A stretch of 64,000 bases of DNA, taken from NCBI RefSeq assembly GCF_000422965.1, contig NZ_AUHB01000018.1:40442-104441 (forward strand). Reading direction: 5' to 3'. The position numbers and the translations under genes are program-made. The DNA comes from Pleomorphomonas oryzae DSM 16300 (GTDB lineage Bacteria; Pseudomonadota; Alphaproteobacteria; Rhizobiales; Pleomorphomonadaceae). Each line of letters begins with the position of its first letter. Within the stretch, counting starts at the first letter, position 1. The notes under the pieces are model-generated. The model made no database searches, was not told where the DNA came from, and worked only from the letters and a program-made list of their open reading frames with translations. Below are positions 1 to 8,538 of this stretch, in pieces.

Positions 1-49
1 TCCGATCGAAACTGCGCGGCCGGCCGCGCGAGCGCTTCTTATTTTCCAC

Positions 50-111
50 AATGATCACTCTTGAATTCAGTCTGCATACGGTATATTACGGAATGATCAC
101 TCCGTAATTCA
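50..111. promoter_or_regulatory. Operator/promoter region with direct repeat and palindrome
   Basis: A 20-nt motif starting AATGATCACTC and ending AATTCA occurs twice (50-69 and 92-111). The second copy overlaps a perfect inverted repeat with 8-bp arms, ATTACGGA (85-92) and TCCGTAAT (101-108), around 8 nt. A plausible promoter is embedded: TTGAAT at 61-66, 17 nt, TATTAC at 84-89. A palindrome covering the -10 region is typical of repressor sites, TetR family among them. The regulator would lie left of the window. This is inference from symmetry only. Confidence 0.5.
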
Positions 112-122
112 AGGGCAAGGCC

Positions 123-1280
123 ATGTATCATAGCTCTATCACATCCGCCGACGCCGATCTCCGCAAGCGTCTCGACCGCGTTCTCGCCCGCGCCGTTGAT
201 GAACAGCGCATCGTCGGCGCCGTCATGCTGGTGGCCCGCCACGGCGAGCTCGCCTATGCCACGGCCACCGGCCTTGCCGACCGCGAGGCCGACAGGCCAA
301 TGCAGCAGGGCGACGTGTTCCGCTTCGCCTCCCTCACCAAGCCCCTGGTCTCGGCCACCGCCATGGCGCTCGTCGAGCGCGGCCGCCTCGCCCTCGACGC
401 GCCGATCACCGAGTGGCTGCCGGGCTTCCGCCCGGCGCTCGCCGACGGCACCCGCCCGACCATCACTATCCATCATCTTCTGACGCACACCGCCGGCCTC
501 GACTATCGCTTCAACCAGCCGGACGCCGGCCCCTATCGCGATCTCAACGTCTCCGACGGCCTCGACCAGCCCGGCCTCAGCCTCAGTGAGAACATCGCCC
601 GCCTGCAACAGGCGCCGCTGATCTACGCCCCCGGCACCGCCTGGCGCTATTCCCTGGCCATTGACGTGCTGGGCGCCGTGCTCGAGAAGGCCGGCGGCAA
701 GCCACTCCCGGAACTCGTGGCAGAATGCATCACCGCCCCGCTCGGCATGACCGAGACGCGCTTCACCGCCAGCCCCGATACCACGCTGGTCACCCCCTAT
801 GCCGACGGCACCCCGCGCCCGGTGCGCATGGGCGAAACCCACGTTCTCCCCTTCGATGCCGCGCGCATCATCTTCACCCCCGGCCGGGCCTACGACCCCG
901 CCTCCTACCCCTCGGGCGGCGCCGGCATGATCGGCACCGCCTCGGATTTCCTTCGCTTCTTGGAAGCGATCCGTGAGGATGGCGCCCCCATCCTTGACCC
1001 CGCCACCGTTGACCTGATGACCACCGTCCACGTGCCGCCCGAACGGATGGCCGTGCGCCCCGGCGTCGGCTTCGGCTACGGCGGCTCCGTCCTCGCCGAT
1101 CCCGCAACGGCCGACAGCCCCCAAGCCGCCGGAACCCTTCAATGGGGCGGCGTCTACGGCCACAACTGGTTCATCGACCGGAAGAACGGCATCAGCTCGG
1201 TACTGCTGACCAACACGGCGCTGGAGGGGATGATTGGGCCGCTAACGGTTGAGGTGCGGGATGCGGTGTATGGGGTGTGA
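123..1280 (+). CDS. Serine hydrolase, class C beta-lactamase / EstB-like family
   Basis: 385-aa protein of the beta-lactamase/penicillin-binding-protein-like serine hydrolase family. The catalytic SxxK motif is S70-L-T-K. A YSL near residue 178 sits where the YxN tyrosine is expected, and a WGG...GHN segment near the C-terminus resembles the third motif of EstB-type esterases. No signal peptide is evident, so a cytoplasmic esterase or amidase role is more likely than secreted antibiotic hydrolysis. The ATG follows AAGGGCAAGG. The gene sits alone behind a palindromic operator, which suggests repressor control by a gene beyond the left edge. The substrate cannot be told from sequence. Confidence 0.85.
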   Translation: MYHSSITSADADLRKRLDRVLARAVDEQRIVGAVMLVARHGELAYATATGLADREADRPMQQGDVFRFASLTKPLVSATAMALVERGRLALDAPITEWLPGFRPALADGTRPTITIHHLLTHTAGLDYRFNQPDAGPYRDLNVSDGLDQPGLSLSENIARLQQAPLIYAPGTAWRYSLAIDVLGAVLEKAGGKPLPELVAECITAPLGMTETRFTASPDTTLVTPYADGTPRPVRMGETHVLPFDAARIIFTPGRAYDPASYPSGGAGMIGTASDFLRFLEAIREDGAPILDPATVDLMTTVHVPPERMAVRPGVGFGYGGSVLADPATADSPQAAGTLQWGGVYGHNWFIDRKNGISSVLLTNTALEGMIGPLTVEVRDAVYGV

Positions 1281-1523
1281 GGGAAGGACTCTTCGTCCGC
1301 CTCTGAGCTACGAACTTCGCTATGCAATTTAAAACACGCTAAAGCGACCGCCAATCGGCACCGCCGTGTCTGCGGACCAGCTCAACTTGCAAGACACCAG
1401 GAATCGTCTACCTCCGCAAAAGCCCAGATCGCGAAGAAAGATGGGAGGTTACTCAAACCTCTGGAAGACGCTGGTTGCCTCTATTCATACTGTAGCCGAA
1501 GTTGCCCATAGGCCAGACATGCA

Positions 1524-1554
1524 AAGGGCCTCAGCTGTCCAAGCTAAGGCCCCT
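1524..1554 (-). terminator. Hairpin just beyond the CCA of the tRNA-like sequence
   Basis: Near-perfect inverted repeat, AAGGGCCTCAGCT against AGCTAAGGCCCCT with a 5-nt loop. It lies immediately downstream (minus strand) of the CCA end of the tRNA-like sequence. On the minus strand the hairpin is followed by TTTGC, only a short T run. Confidence 0.5.
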
Positions 1555-1557
1555 AAA

Positions 1558-1663
1558 TGGTGTGGGGGGATGGATTTGAACCATCCGCGGTTCTTCCGGC
1601 TTAACAAGCTAAGAGCTCATATCATCTTCTTGTTGGCGCATGGCTGCTCTATCTGACCCCACA
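1558..1663 (-). pseudogene. tRNA-like sequence, probably a tRNA pseudogene
   Basis: On the minus strand the sequence ends in a convincing tRNA 3' half: T-stem/loop GATGG-TTCAAAT-CCATC, then CCCCCACA and CCA. The 5' end TGTGGGG pairs with CCCCACA over 7 bp, and AGATAGAGCAGCC resembles the second half of a D-arm. The total of about 103 nt is too long for a normal tRNA, positions 8-9 are not TA, and no clean anticodon stem forms. The best loop, TTGTTAA, would read GTT (Asn), but its stem has a mismatch and two G-T pairs. Rearranged relic or unusual tRNA; identity unresolved. Confidence 0.4.
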
Positions 1664-1922
1664 GAACCGCGAGAGCGTCCACACCCGTTTTGAACGTTGC
1701 TTTCATGTACACCTCCTCCGTGCCGTCTAGGTTAAAAAACCAGTCCACGCAGAGCCAGATTATGAACAGCCACGCTCCAACATCTCCAATGACGATACCC
1801 AAAGTCGCTAGTGCCGAACCTTGAATTCGTTGTGCTTCTTATAAAGAACCAAGCGAAAAGTCAAGCACTCAGAAATATAACAGCGGAAAACCATAAGAAT
1901 ATTATAAGAAAATTCAAATTAA

Positions 1923-2723
1923 CTAAAAGCCAACACCCCTCCTCCCCACAAACACGCTCGTGGTCATATTCCTCTCCACCCTGCCCCCGAACTCCTCTCT
2001 CGCAATTCTCCCCAATTCCGCCAGCACCGCCTCCCTATCCTCCCGCGCCGTGAGGTTGGAGTACGTCGCATAGAGGGCCACAGTCTCATCGGCGGTCAGC
2101 ACCAGCTGCCACGGCACGATCTTGTAATCGACGATGTCGAACGCCCCACTGCGCTTGATCGCTTCAGTGCGGGCTTCTGCATCGAGGCCGAAGGGAATGC
2201 CGCGGGTGCCGGCTGAGGGGCTGTCGAAGCCGGAGAGCAGTTCGTGCGTCGCGTCGTGGAACGGGTCGGGGCGACTGGCGTCGCCGAAGATGTTCCAGAT
2301 CGCCGCCCACCAGCCCCCGGGCTTGAGCAGCCGCGCCACCTTCTGAAGCGCCGTCTCCTCGTCGAGCCAGTGGAAGGCGGCGGCGCAGATGCCGAGGTCG
2401 AAGGCCACCTCAGGGAGCGCCGCCTCCTCGAACGGGGCGCGCAGCACTTTGAGCGGCTGATCGGGCAGGCTTGCTTCCAGGAAGTCGGCCAGCCGCGCAT
2501 CCGGCTCGATGGCGACGAGCGGGTCGGCGCCGAGAGCCAGGAGCCGCCGCGTCGCCGTGCCGGTGCCGGCGCCGATCTCGAACACCTTAGTGCCGGGGCG
2601 AAGGCCGCAGCGGGTGACGAGCATGTCATAGACCCAATCCGGATAGTCCGGCCGTGCCGAGTGGTAGGCAGCCGGGTTCAGCCCGAAGGCTTGCCGGCCG
2701 AAGCTCTTCTCGATGTCGGTCAT
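1923..2723 (-). CDS. Class I SAM-dependent methyltransferase
   Basis: 266-aa protein with the glycine-rich SAM-binding motif I, FEIGAGTGTATR, followed by an acidic residue in the next strand (VAIEPD) and a FHWLDEETAL segment typical of the Methyltransf_11/25 group. The ATG at 2723 was chosen because GGGGGAG lies just upstream and the protein then opens with MTDIEKSFGRQ; an upstream in-frame ATG at 2774 would add 17 unlikely residues. It is divergent from bioR across about 95 bases. The substrate is unknown; distant relatives include BioC-like enzymes, but nothing shows a biotin role beyond proximity. Confidence 0.85.
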   Translation of the reverse strand: MTDIEKSFGRQAFGLNPAAYHSARPDYPDWVYDMLVTRCGLRPGTKVFEIGAGTGTATRRLLALGADPLVAIEPDARLADFLEASLPDQPLKVLRAPFEEAALPEVAFDLGICAAAFHWLDEETALQKVARLLKPGGWWAAIWNIFGDASRPDPFHDATHELLSGFDSPSAGTRGIPFGLDAEARTEAIKRSGAFDIVDYKIVPWQLVLTADETVALYATYSNLTAREDREAVLAELGRIAREEFGGRVERNMTTSVFVGRRGVGF

Positions 2724-2803
2724 GATCTCCCCCACCATCCGAATGCCCCACTCAGTACACCATCCGCCTTGCACGATCCTCTCGACGCCGCCCCTCCCAT
2801 GAA

Positions 2804-2813
2804 TTATCTATAA
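2804..2813. promoter_or_regulatory. BioR box upstream of bioR
   Basis: TTATCTATAA matches the BioR operator consensus of alphaproteobacteria (TTATMKATAA). It lies within the longer palindrome GAATTATCTATAATTC (2801-2816), which abuts the bioR ATG at 2817. An identical box precedes bioY. Confidence 0.85.
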
Positions 2814-2816
2814 TTC

Positions 2817-3443
2817 ATGACCACGGCCAAATCGGACACCATCTCCACCCGGATCAGCAAGACGCTGGCCGACCGCATCATTTCCGGCGCCATCGAAGCC
2901 GGCAGTCGATTGCGGCAGGACCACGTGGCCGAAGAATTCGGCGCCAGCCACGTGCCGGTGCGCGAGGCCTTCCGCCTGTTGGAGTCGCAGGGGCTGGTGG
3001 TGAGCGAGCCGCGCCGAGGCGTGCGGGTGGCCGGCTTCACGCGAGAGGAAGTGCGCGAGGTGGCGGAAATGCGCGCGTCACTGGAGGCGCTGGCGCTGCG
3101 TAACGCCTTTCCGCATATGACGAAAGCCATTCTCGACACCGCCGAGGAGGCCAACCGGGCCGGCGACCGGGCGCCCGACGTCTACGCCTGGGAAGAGGCC
3201 AACCGCAACTTCCACCGCATCATCCTCGCGCCTTGCGGCATGCCGCGCCTACTCAAAGCGATCGACGATCTGCAGACGGCCAGCGCCCGCTTCCTGTTCT
3301 CCGGCTGGCGGGCCGAGTGGGAAGCCCCCACCGACCGCGATCATCGCGCCATTCTCGACGCGCTCCGGACCGGACAGGCCGACATGGCTGCCGCCGTACT
3401 AGCCCGGCACGTGCAGACGATCGGTCAGAAGCGGCCGAAATAA
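2817..3443 (+). CDS. bioR: BioR, GntR-family repressor of biotin genes
   Basis: 208-aa GntR-type regulator with an N-terminal winged helix (HVPVREAFRLLESQGLVV, about residues 42-60) and a C-terminal FCD-like helical ligand domain. BioR proteins repress biotin synthesis and uptake genes in alphaproteobacteria by binding TTATCTATAA. Two exact boxes here, one before this gene and one before bioY, make the call firm and imply autoregulation. An in-frame TAA lies two codons upstream of the ATG (2811-2813) and the next methionine is far inside the DNA-binding domain, so the start is fixed. No Shine-Dalgarno sequence is possible between operator and start, so the mRNA is probably leaderless. Confidence 0.9.
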   Translation: MTTAKSDTISTRISKTLADRIISGAIEAGSRLRQDHVAEEFGASHVPVREAFRLLESQGLVVSEPRRGVRVAGFTREEVREVAEMRASLEALALRNAFPHMTKAILDTAEEANRAGDRAPDVYAWEEANRNFHRIILAPCGMPRLLKAIDDLQTASARFLFSGWRAEWEAPTDRDHRAILDALRTGQADMAAAVLARHVQTIGQKRPK

Positions 3444-3545
3444 TCTGCCTTTCCAGTCCCTTATGTCCATTCTCGCAAACGGGGCACGCTTAGCCCTTGC
3501 CAAGATCATATTTCTATGGACTCCTTTAGCGATAGATTACTAAAA

Positions 3546-3555
3546 TTATCTATAA
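3546..3555. promoter_or_regulatory. BioR box upstream of bioY-bioB
   Basis: Exact TTATCTATAA within AAATTATCTATAATTT (3543-3558), 21 bases before the bioY start. The ribosome binding site AGAAGGAGAG lies between the box and the ATG at 3577. Confidence 0.88.
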
Positions 3556-3576
3556 TTTCGCAGAAGGAGAGATAGA

Positions 3577-4152
3577 ATGAGCAATGCCCCCGCATGGCCT
3601 CTCGGACACCGTCTTTCGCAGCCGGTTCGGACGGCGCTCACCGTCGTCGGTGGCGCTGCGCTGATGACGCTGGCCGCCAAGGTTCAGATTCCCTTCTGGC
3701 CAGTGCCGATGACGCTGCACACCCTCGCGGTTATGCTGTTCGCCGTCACCCTCGGCCCGCGCGTCGCCGTATCGATCTTCCTCGCCTATCTCGCCGCCGG
3801 CACTGCCGGCCTGCCGGTGTTCTCCGGCTCGCCCGAGCGCGGCATTGGCCTTGCCTACATGGCCGGCCCCACCGGCGGTTATCTCGCCGGCTATCTCGTC
3901 GCCTCCTGGCTGGTGGGCCGATTGGCGGCCGGCAGGGGCACGCTCGGGCGGCTCGCTGCGATGCTGGCTGGCCTCCTGCCGATCTACGCCCTCGGCGTCG
4001 CCTGGCTCGCCGCCTTCGTGCCGGCCGGCAGGCTGATCGCCCTGGGTGTCGCGCCGTTCATCCTCGGCGATCTCATCAAGATCGCCGTCGTGGCGGCCGG
4101 TTGCGCGCTGCTGCCGTCCGCCCTCGCCCGCCTGAGAGGCCTTGGAGAATGA
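3577..4152 (+). CDS. bioY: BioY, biotin transporter substrate-capture (S) component
   Basis: 191-aa integral membrane protein of the BioY family, the biotin-binding S component of energy-coupling-factor-type transporters. Family features seen include [18 protein letters not shown] near residues 38-55, the following glycine/alanine-rich helices and the [10 protein letters not shown] motif near residue 97. About six membrane segments are expected. No bioM/bioN energising genes are nearby; BioY can work alone or with a shared module. The stop overlaps the bioB start (ATGA), so the genes are translationally coupled. The BioR box upstream indicates repression when biotin is plentiful. Confidence 0.95.
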   Translation: MSNAPAWPLGHRLSQPVRTALTVVGGAALMTLAAKVQIPFWPVPMTLHTLAVMLFAVTLGPRVAVSIFLAYLAAGTAGLPVFSGSPERGIGLAYMAGPTGGYLAGYLVASWLVGRLAAGRGTLGRLAAMLAGLLPIYALGVAWLAAFVPAGRLIALGVAPFILGDLIKIAVVAAGCALLPSALARLRGLGE

Positions 4153-5189
4153 CCACCGCCGACGGAACCACCCGGCACGACTGGACGGTGGAGGAGATCG
4201 CCACCCTCCACGACCTGCCGCTCCTCGAGCTGATCGGCCGCGCCAACGCGGTCCACCGCGCCCATCACGACCCCAACAAGGTGCAGAAGGCCAGCCTCCT
4301 CTCCATCAAGACCGGCGGCTGTCCGGAGAACTGCGCCTATTGCCCGCAGTCGGCCCACCACCGCGAGGTGGCGCTGACCAAGGATCGGCTGATGGACCCG
4401 ACCAAGGTGATCGCTCTCGCCGAAACCGCCCGTAAGGCCGGCGCCGAGCGCTTCTGCATGGGCGCCGCATGGCGCGAGGTGCGCGATGGCGAGGAGTTCG
4501 ACGCCGTCATCGCCATGGTCAAAGGCGTCCGCGCCCTCGGCATGGAGGCCTGTGTCACGCTCGGCATGCTGAAGCCGCATCAGGCCGAGCGCCTCGCGGC
4601 GGCCGGCCTCACCGCCTACAACCACAACCTCGATACCAGCCCCGAGTTCTACGGCCAGATCGTCACCACCCGCACCTATCAGGATCGCCTCGATACGCTG
4701 GCCCTGGTGCGCTCGCTCGGCATCGATCTCTGCTGCGGCGGCATCATCGGCATGGGCGAGACGGTGCGCGACCGCGCCTCGATGCTTCGGGTGCTGGCCG
4801 GCATGGACCCGCATCCAGAAAGCGCGCCGATCAACGCGCTGGTGCCGGTCGCCGGCACGCCGCTGGCCGACCGGCCGCCGGTCGATCCACTGGATCTGGT
4901 GCGCATGGTGGCCACCGCTCGCCTGGTGCTGCCGGGCTCGACGGTGCGCCTGTCGGCCGGCCGCTCGGCGCTCACCCGCGAAGCGCAGATCCTCTGCCTG
5001 GTGGCCGGCGCCAACTCGGTGTTCTACGGCGACAAGCTGCTCACCACGCCCAACGCCGACATTGGCGACGACGCCGAACTGTTCGCGGCCATCCGTGACC
5101 CCACGCCCGCCTGCCCGCTGAAACACGCCGGCACAGCCAGCCGAATGGCCGGAGCGGGCGACGAAGGCTGTCGCTGCGGAACAGGATGA
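4149..5189 (+). CDS. bioB: Biotin synthase
   Basis: 346-aa radical-SAM enzyme that inserts sulfur into dethiobiotin, the last step of biotin synthesis. The radical-SAM cluster motif is C-P-E-N-C-A-Y-C (CxxxCxxC) near residues 60-67, preceded by LLSIKTGG. The family motifs [16 protein letters not shown] and the arginine in TVRLSAGR are present. The ATG overlaps the bioY stop by four bases. The other synthesis genes (bioA, bioD, bioF) are absent from the window, so the locus couples uptake with the last step only. It ends 13 bases from the convergent acyltransferase gene. Confidence 0.97.
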   Translation: MTTADGTTRHDWTVEEIATLHDLPLLELIGRANAVHRAHHDPNKVQKASLLSIKTGGCPENCAYCPQSAHHREVALTKDRLMDPTKVIALAETARKAGAERFCMGAAWREVRDGEEFDAVIAMVKGVRALGMEACVTLGMLKPHQAERLAAAGLTAYNHNLDTSPEFYGQIVTTRTYQDRLDTLALVRSLGIDLCCGGIIGMGETVRDRASMLRVLAGMDPHPESAPINALVPVAGTPLADRPPVDPLDLVRMVATARLVLPGSTVRLSAGRSALTREAQILCLVAGANSVFYGDKLLTTPNADIGDDAELFAAIRDPTPACPLKHAGTASRMAGAGDEGCRCGTG

Positions 5190-5202
5190 GGCGAACAGGC
5201 GA

Positions 5203-6411
5203 TCACGTGAAATAGCGCCGGATGAAGGGCACCTGCCGCAGGCCGTGGCTGACGACGAAAGCGAGTGGCACCAGGATGGCGGCCATCACATACATCTTCA
5301 ACAGCGCCGGCGCCTGAACGTTCCGCACCAGGATGGCGCCGGCCACGATAACAGGCGGATGGATGACGTAGACGCCAAAATAGTTCTGCGTCAGGAAGCC
5401 CGTCAGTTTGCCCTGGCCGTTGAACTTCTCGCGGAACAGCACGATCAGCCCCAGCGATATGCCGACGCAGAAGAACGCCTCCCACGTCGCATAGAAGGCC
5501 GACTGCCAGCGGAAGCCGCCGAAGAAGGCGCCGATGTCGGGCACGGCGCCATGGGCCTCAGCGAGGATGGCACTCGCCGGAATACCCAGGAACCACAGGG
5601 GTATGCCGAGAATCAGCGTCCACCTGAACCAGCGCATGCCGAACTTGTAGGTCACGCTGTCCAGAACCTGATGCCTCCGGCAGAAGATGCCCGCGAAGAA
5701 CATGACGACATAGGAAGAGAAGAAGCCGCCTTGCATGAAGTTGCCAGGCACCGCCTTGAACAGCTGAACACCGCCCGGCTGTACCAGGCGCAGCAGGAAG
5801 GCGCCCACGGCGATGATCAACGCGACCGCCACCACCGACCGATGCGCGATTCTGAAAGGTGTCGCCTGGCTCGCCACCGCCCCCGGCTCGCCCGGCGCGC
5901 CATGCCAGACGGCGTAAGCAACCGACAGGATCAACAGCAGCATCAGGAACCACAACGGGCCAAGACTGCTCAGGAAATCGAGCGAGGTGACGTAGTGGAC
6001 ATACCATTCGGCCATGTTCGGCGCGGCGGCATTGGCCAAGCCGGCGATCCATATGGTCAGGGGGTGGATGAGAGCGACATAGACCAGCATGGGGACGCCA
6101 AGCCGGACCAGCCGGCTTTCGATGAACGGCGCCGAGCCTTTCCTCTCAAGGGAATCGGGAACGAGGTAGCCCGAGATAAAGAACAGGAGACCCATGAACC
6201 AGGCCTGGGTGAGCGAGCCATAGAGGCCGAACAACAGGCCGGAGAGCGGGCCGTAGCTGGCCTGTTCCTTGTAATACCAGAGGCCGTTGCCGCTATAGGT
6301 GACGTTGAGGTGCATCAGCACCACGAGGATGATGACGAACCACTTGAGATGATCGAGGTAGGCAAGCCGCCCTAGTCTCGTCTTCTCTACGACTGCCCCC
6401 TGCGCATCCAT
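5203..6411 (-). CDS. Membrane acyltransferase family 3 protein
   Basis: 402-aa polytopic membrane protein of the acyltransferase_3 family (OafA/MdoC-like), which acylates or succinylates surface or periplasmic glycans. It opens with LAYLDHLKWFVIILVVLMHL, in which the family's first-helix histidine is present, and shows about ten hydrophobic segments. ATG 6411 has GGGGGA six bases upstream; ATG 6423 is possible but lacks a good site. The target polymer is unknown, and no glucan or O-antigen genes are nearby. It stands alone between bioB and the toxin-antitoxin pair. Confidence 0.85.
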   Translation of the reverse strand: MDAQGAVVEKTRLGRLAYLDHLKWFVIILVVLMHLNVTYSGNGLWYYKEQASYGPLSGLLFGLYGSLTQAWFMGLLFFISGYLVPDSLERKGSAPFIESRLVRLGVPMLVYVALIHPLTIWIAGLANAAAPNMAEWYVHYVTSLDFLSSLGPLWFLMLLLILSVAYAVWHGAPGEPGAVASQATPFRIAHRSVVAVALIIAVGAFLLRLVQPGGVQLFKAVPGNFMQGGFFSSYVVMFFAGIFCRRHQVLDSVTYKFGMRWFRWTLILGIPLWFLGIPASAILAEAHGAVPDIGAFFGGFRWQSAFYATWEAFFCVGISLGLIVLFREKFNGQGKLTGFLTQNYFGVYVIHPPVIVAGAILVRNVQAPALLKMYVMAAILVPLAFVVSHGLRQVPFIRRYFT

Positions 6412-6801
6412 GTCGTCCCCCATTTCAATGCAGCATACCGACCAAGTTGGAGCGGGCGGCCGTTCGGCGCCCCTCCTCATGAATTCTTCGCGTGAATGAA
6501 TGAGATCGCCGGTCCGGCCTTTTGCTCTCGCAGGCCGCGCGCTCCGTAATCGTGATTGCAGGCGGACGGTATGACTGCTCACCAGAGCGGTCAATCAGAG
6601 GTTTTCGCTATGATTTTCTGGAGTTAAGCAGGCATCAATAGTGCACGAACCCAGGGAATACTTAGAGATAACCTGCATATATGAGTATCGGACAGTTGCA
6701 GCATGGCGCAGCAGGGCGACTGAGCGGCAATGTCTCAGACCCTACCCTTGAGTTTCTGAATACCCGGTGTACATTAGCCAGGATTAGCTAATGAGGCTCC
6801 C
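6412..6801. other. Intergenic region between acyltransferase and toxin-antitoxin pair
   Basis: About 390 bases with no convincing gene. The right end carries the promoter/operator of the phd/vapC pair. The rest, including an AT-rich patch at 6590-6690, shows no clear structure. Confidence 0.5.
6748..6792 (+). promoter_or_regulatory. Promoter and candidate autoregulatory operator of the TA pair
   Basis: TTGAGT (6748-6753), 16 nt, TACATT (6770-6775) makes a reasonable promoter. ATTAGC is repeated at 6773-6778 and 6783-6788, and the second copy forms the perfect 10-bp palindrome ATTAGCTAAT (6783-6792). Phd-family antitoxins bind such short palindromes over their own promoters. Confidence 0.5.
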
Positions 6802-7059
6802 ATGTCCACCGTCAACATGCTCGACGCCAAGACGCACCTCTCGAAGCTGGTCGGGGATGTGGAAAGCGGCGCGATCGACGAGATCGTCATTGCCCGCAAC
6901 GGCAAGCCGGCGGCGAAGCTGGTACCGATCGGCAAGGCGAAAGCTGCCGGCAAGCGGTTGGGCCTCTTGAAAGGGCGCTTTCCGGCGATGTCGCTCGACG
7001 ATTTCAACAGCGATGACCAGGCGGTCGCCGCACTGTTCGCCGGCAAGGCCACCGACTGA
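6802..7059 (+). CDS. Antitoxin, Phd/YefM family
   Basis: 85-aa antitoxin of a type II toxin-antitoxin system. The N-terminal half fits the Phd/YefM fold that dimerises and binds operator DNA (MLDAKTHLSKLVGDVESG, then IVIARNGKPAAKLVPI). The C-terminal half, rich in small and charged residues (GRFPAMSLDDFNSDD), would wrap the toxin and block its active site. The stop codon overlaps the toxin ATG by one base (TGATG), giving the coupled antitoxin-first order usual for these modules. Expression is probably autorepressed through the palindrome just upstream. Confidence 0.9.
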   Translation: MSTVNMLDAKTHLSKLVGDVESGAIDEIVIARNGKPAAKLVPIGKAKAAGKRLGLLKGRFPAMSLDDFNSDDQAVAALFAGKATD

Positions 7060-7448
7060 TGCGTCTCCTGCTCGACACTCACGTGGCGATCTGGGCGCTG
7101 GTTTCGCCCGAGCTCATCCCGGATCGCCTCGCGAGCCTGATCGCCGACGCGGACAACGAGATCTACGTCTCCGCGGCGAGCATCTGGGAAATCGGCATCA
7201 AGTTCACCTTGGGTAAGCCGAGCGCCCCGCCCTTTTCGGCCAAGGATGCCATCGCCTATTTCGCTGAGGCCGGCTTCCTCTCTTTGCCCGTAATAGCAGC
7301 CCACGCCGCCGCCGTGGAAGAGCTGCCGCCACTCCACATCGACCCCTTCGACAGACTGCTGATAGCCCAAGCCGTCACCGAGCCGCTGCGGCTGATCAGC
7401 CACGACGCCAAGGTCGCCGCTTACGGAAGCATGGTTCTCAGCTGGTAG
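7059..7448 (+). CDS. vapC: Toxin VapC, PIN-domain ribonuclease
   Basis: 129-aa PIN-domain protein, a magnesium-dependent endoribonuclease expected to cleave tRNA or other RNA when freed from its antitoxin. Acidic residues fit the PIN active site: D6 in LLLDTHVAIW, E48 in AASIWEIGIK, and the IDPFDRLLIAQA segment near residues 93-104. The combination of a Phd-type antitoxin with a PIN toxin is common. The 3' end overlaps the convergent AraC gene by 11 bases, which suggests later insertion or tight packing. Confidence 0.92.
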   Translation: MRLLLDTHVAIWALVSPELIPDRLASLIADADNEIYVSAASIWEIGIKFTLGKPSAPPFSAKDAIAYFAEAGFLSLPVIAAHAAAVEELPPLHIDPFDRLLIAQAVTEPLRLISHDAKVAAYGSMVLSW

Positions 7449-8538
7449 CCGAATCCTCGCCTCGCTCCGTCACGACATCGGCAAAGGCCTGATGGTCAGC
7501 AGTGCTGGCCCGCCGATAGGCGCTGGGCGTCATGCCCGTTACCCGCAGGAATTCGCGGTTGAAGTTGGATTTGGTGCCGAAGCCGGATTCCAACATCACC
7601 ACCGTCACCGGCTCGTCGGTTTGGGTCAGCCGCCGCTGGGCATCGCGCACCCGATATTCGTTGACCACCTGCGACACGTTGCGGCCGTGCGCCCGGTTGA
7701 GCGCCCCGGAAATCTGCCGGGCGGGGATGCCTGCGCGGCGAGCCAGCCGCTCCAGCGTCAAGTCCGGATCACGATAGATTTGCTTTTCCGCCATCAGCGC
7801 CTCGATGCGGCCGATGACGGCGGCATCCGCTGCGCGCGTGTCCTCATCCACGGGGAGCGGCGGGGGCGACGGCGCGGCCTCCTCGCCCGACAACGCCTCC
7901 GTCTCGGGGCGGCTGTCACCCGCCACCGTCGCCGCATAACCGGCCACAGCGAGCCACAACACACTGGCGGCGGTGAGCAGCAGCTTGGCCTGCCGCCCCT
8001 CGCCGAGGAACAGATCGACCGATACCGACGCATCGAGAAAAGCGGTGAACACCAGCACGGCGCCGAGGGCGACCAGAGCCCGATAGGCCATCCGCTCGTC
8101 GCTGAACCGGACGGCGGAGAGCGTCCCCGGCCCCTGCCGCGCCACGGCGAGCATCGCCACGCCATAGCCGAGGTAGATGACGAACAGCACAGCGTCGATC
8201 GACACCCGCCAGACGGCGACCAGCACCGCCACGACGACCGCCGGCAACAGATGCAGCCAGACGGCCGGCGCCGGTGTGCTGTGGCGCAGCCGATCGAAGG
8301 CCATGAATGACATGGCCGGCAGCAGGGCGGCGAGAACCGGCTGGATCAGCCGCGCCGGCTGCCAGCCGAAGTTCCAGTTGAGGCCCGAAAGAGCTGCCTG
8401 CACGGCGAAGGCGGCGACCAGCAGCGGAAACAGTCCGAACTTCCCCGCGCCATGCCGGATCATCCGCAGCAGGATGAGGCAGAGGACGAGCGATACGACG
8501 AAAGGCAAGGGGATCGAAGGCATGGCCTTTTCTAGCAT
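7438..8538 (-). CDS. AraC-family regulator with a membrane N-terminal domain
   Basis: 366-aa protein. Residues about 1-210 contain six or seven hydrophobic segments resembling a small membrane sensor, followed by a proline/acid-rich linker and a C-terminal AraC-type double helix-turn-helix (about residues 255-350: DLTLERLARRAGIPARQISGALN, then SGFGTKSNFNREFLRVTGMTPSAYR). Proteins of this layout are membrane-tethered activators that respond to an unknown envelope or external signal. An alternative start at 8523 (MPSIPLPF) is possible. No obvious target gene is adjacent. Confidence 0.88.
   Translation of the reverse strand: MLEKAMPSIPLPFVVSLVLCLILLRMIRHGAGKFGLFPLLVAAFAVQAALSGLNWNFGWQPARLIQPVLAALLPAMSFMAFDRLRHSTPAPAVWLHLLPAVVVAVLVAVWRVSIDAVLFVIYLGYGVAMLAVARQGPGTLSAVRFSDERMAYRALVALGAVLVFTAFLDASVSVDLFLGEGRQAKLLLTAASVLWLAVAGYAATVAGDSRPETEALSGEEAAPSPPPLPVDEDTRAADAAVIGRIEALMAEKQIYRDPDLTLERLARRAGIPARQISGALNRAHGRNVSQVVNEYRVRDAQRRLTQTDEPVTVVMLESGFGTKSNFNREFLRVTGMTPSAYRRASTADHQAFADVVTERGEDSATS

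Larger units (their letters stand above)
1281..1922. other. Intergenic, lower-GC stretch with a tRNA-like relic
   Basis: About 640 bases without a convincing gene. GC content is visibly lower than in the flanks. It holds the tRNA-like sequence and hairpin listed separately. A 61-codon TTG-start frame on the minus strand (1617-1802) encodes a tryptophan-rich hydrophobic stretch but runs into the tRNA-like sequence and has no ribosome binding site. A plus-strand frame that translates the T-arm (residues CGGMDLNHP) is a known kind of tRNA artefact. It looks like a scar of decayed DNA. Confidence 0.5.

Noticed and set aside
39..1163. Long open frame on the minus strand opposite the class C hydrolase
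   Set aside because: High-GC shadow of the plus-strand gene. Composition is Gly/Ala/His-rich with no recognisable domain.
1366..1656. 96-codon plus-strand frame containing CGGMDLNHP
   Set aside because: It translates the T-arm of the tRNA-like sequence, a known artefact pattern.
1558..1663. tmRNA or permuted tmRNA at the tRNA-like sequence (reads ANKKMI-stop)
   Set aside because: Far too short, with no tag ending in LAA and no coding-piece structure.
3984..5126. 380-codon minus-strand frame across bioY and bioB
   Set aside because: Antisense shadow of two well-recognised genes; no family features.
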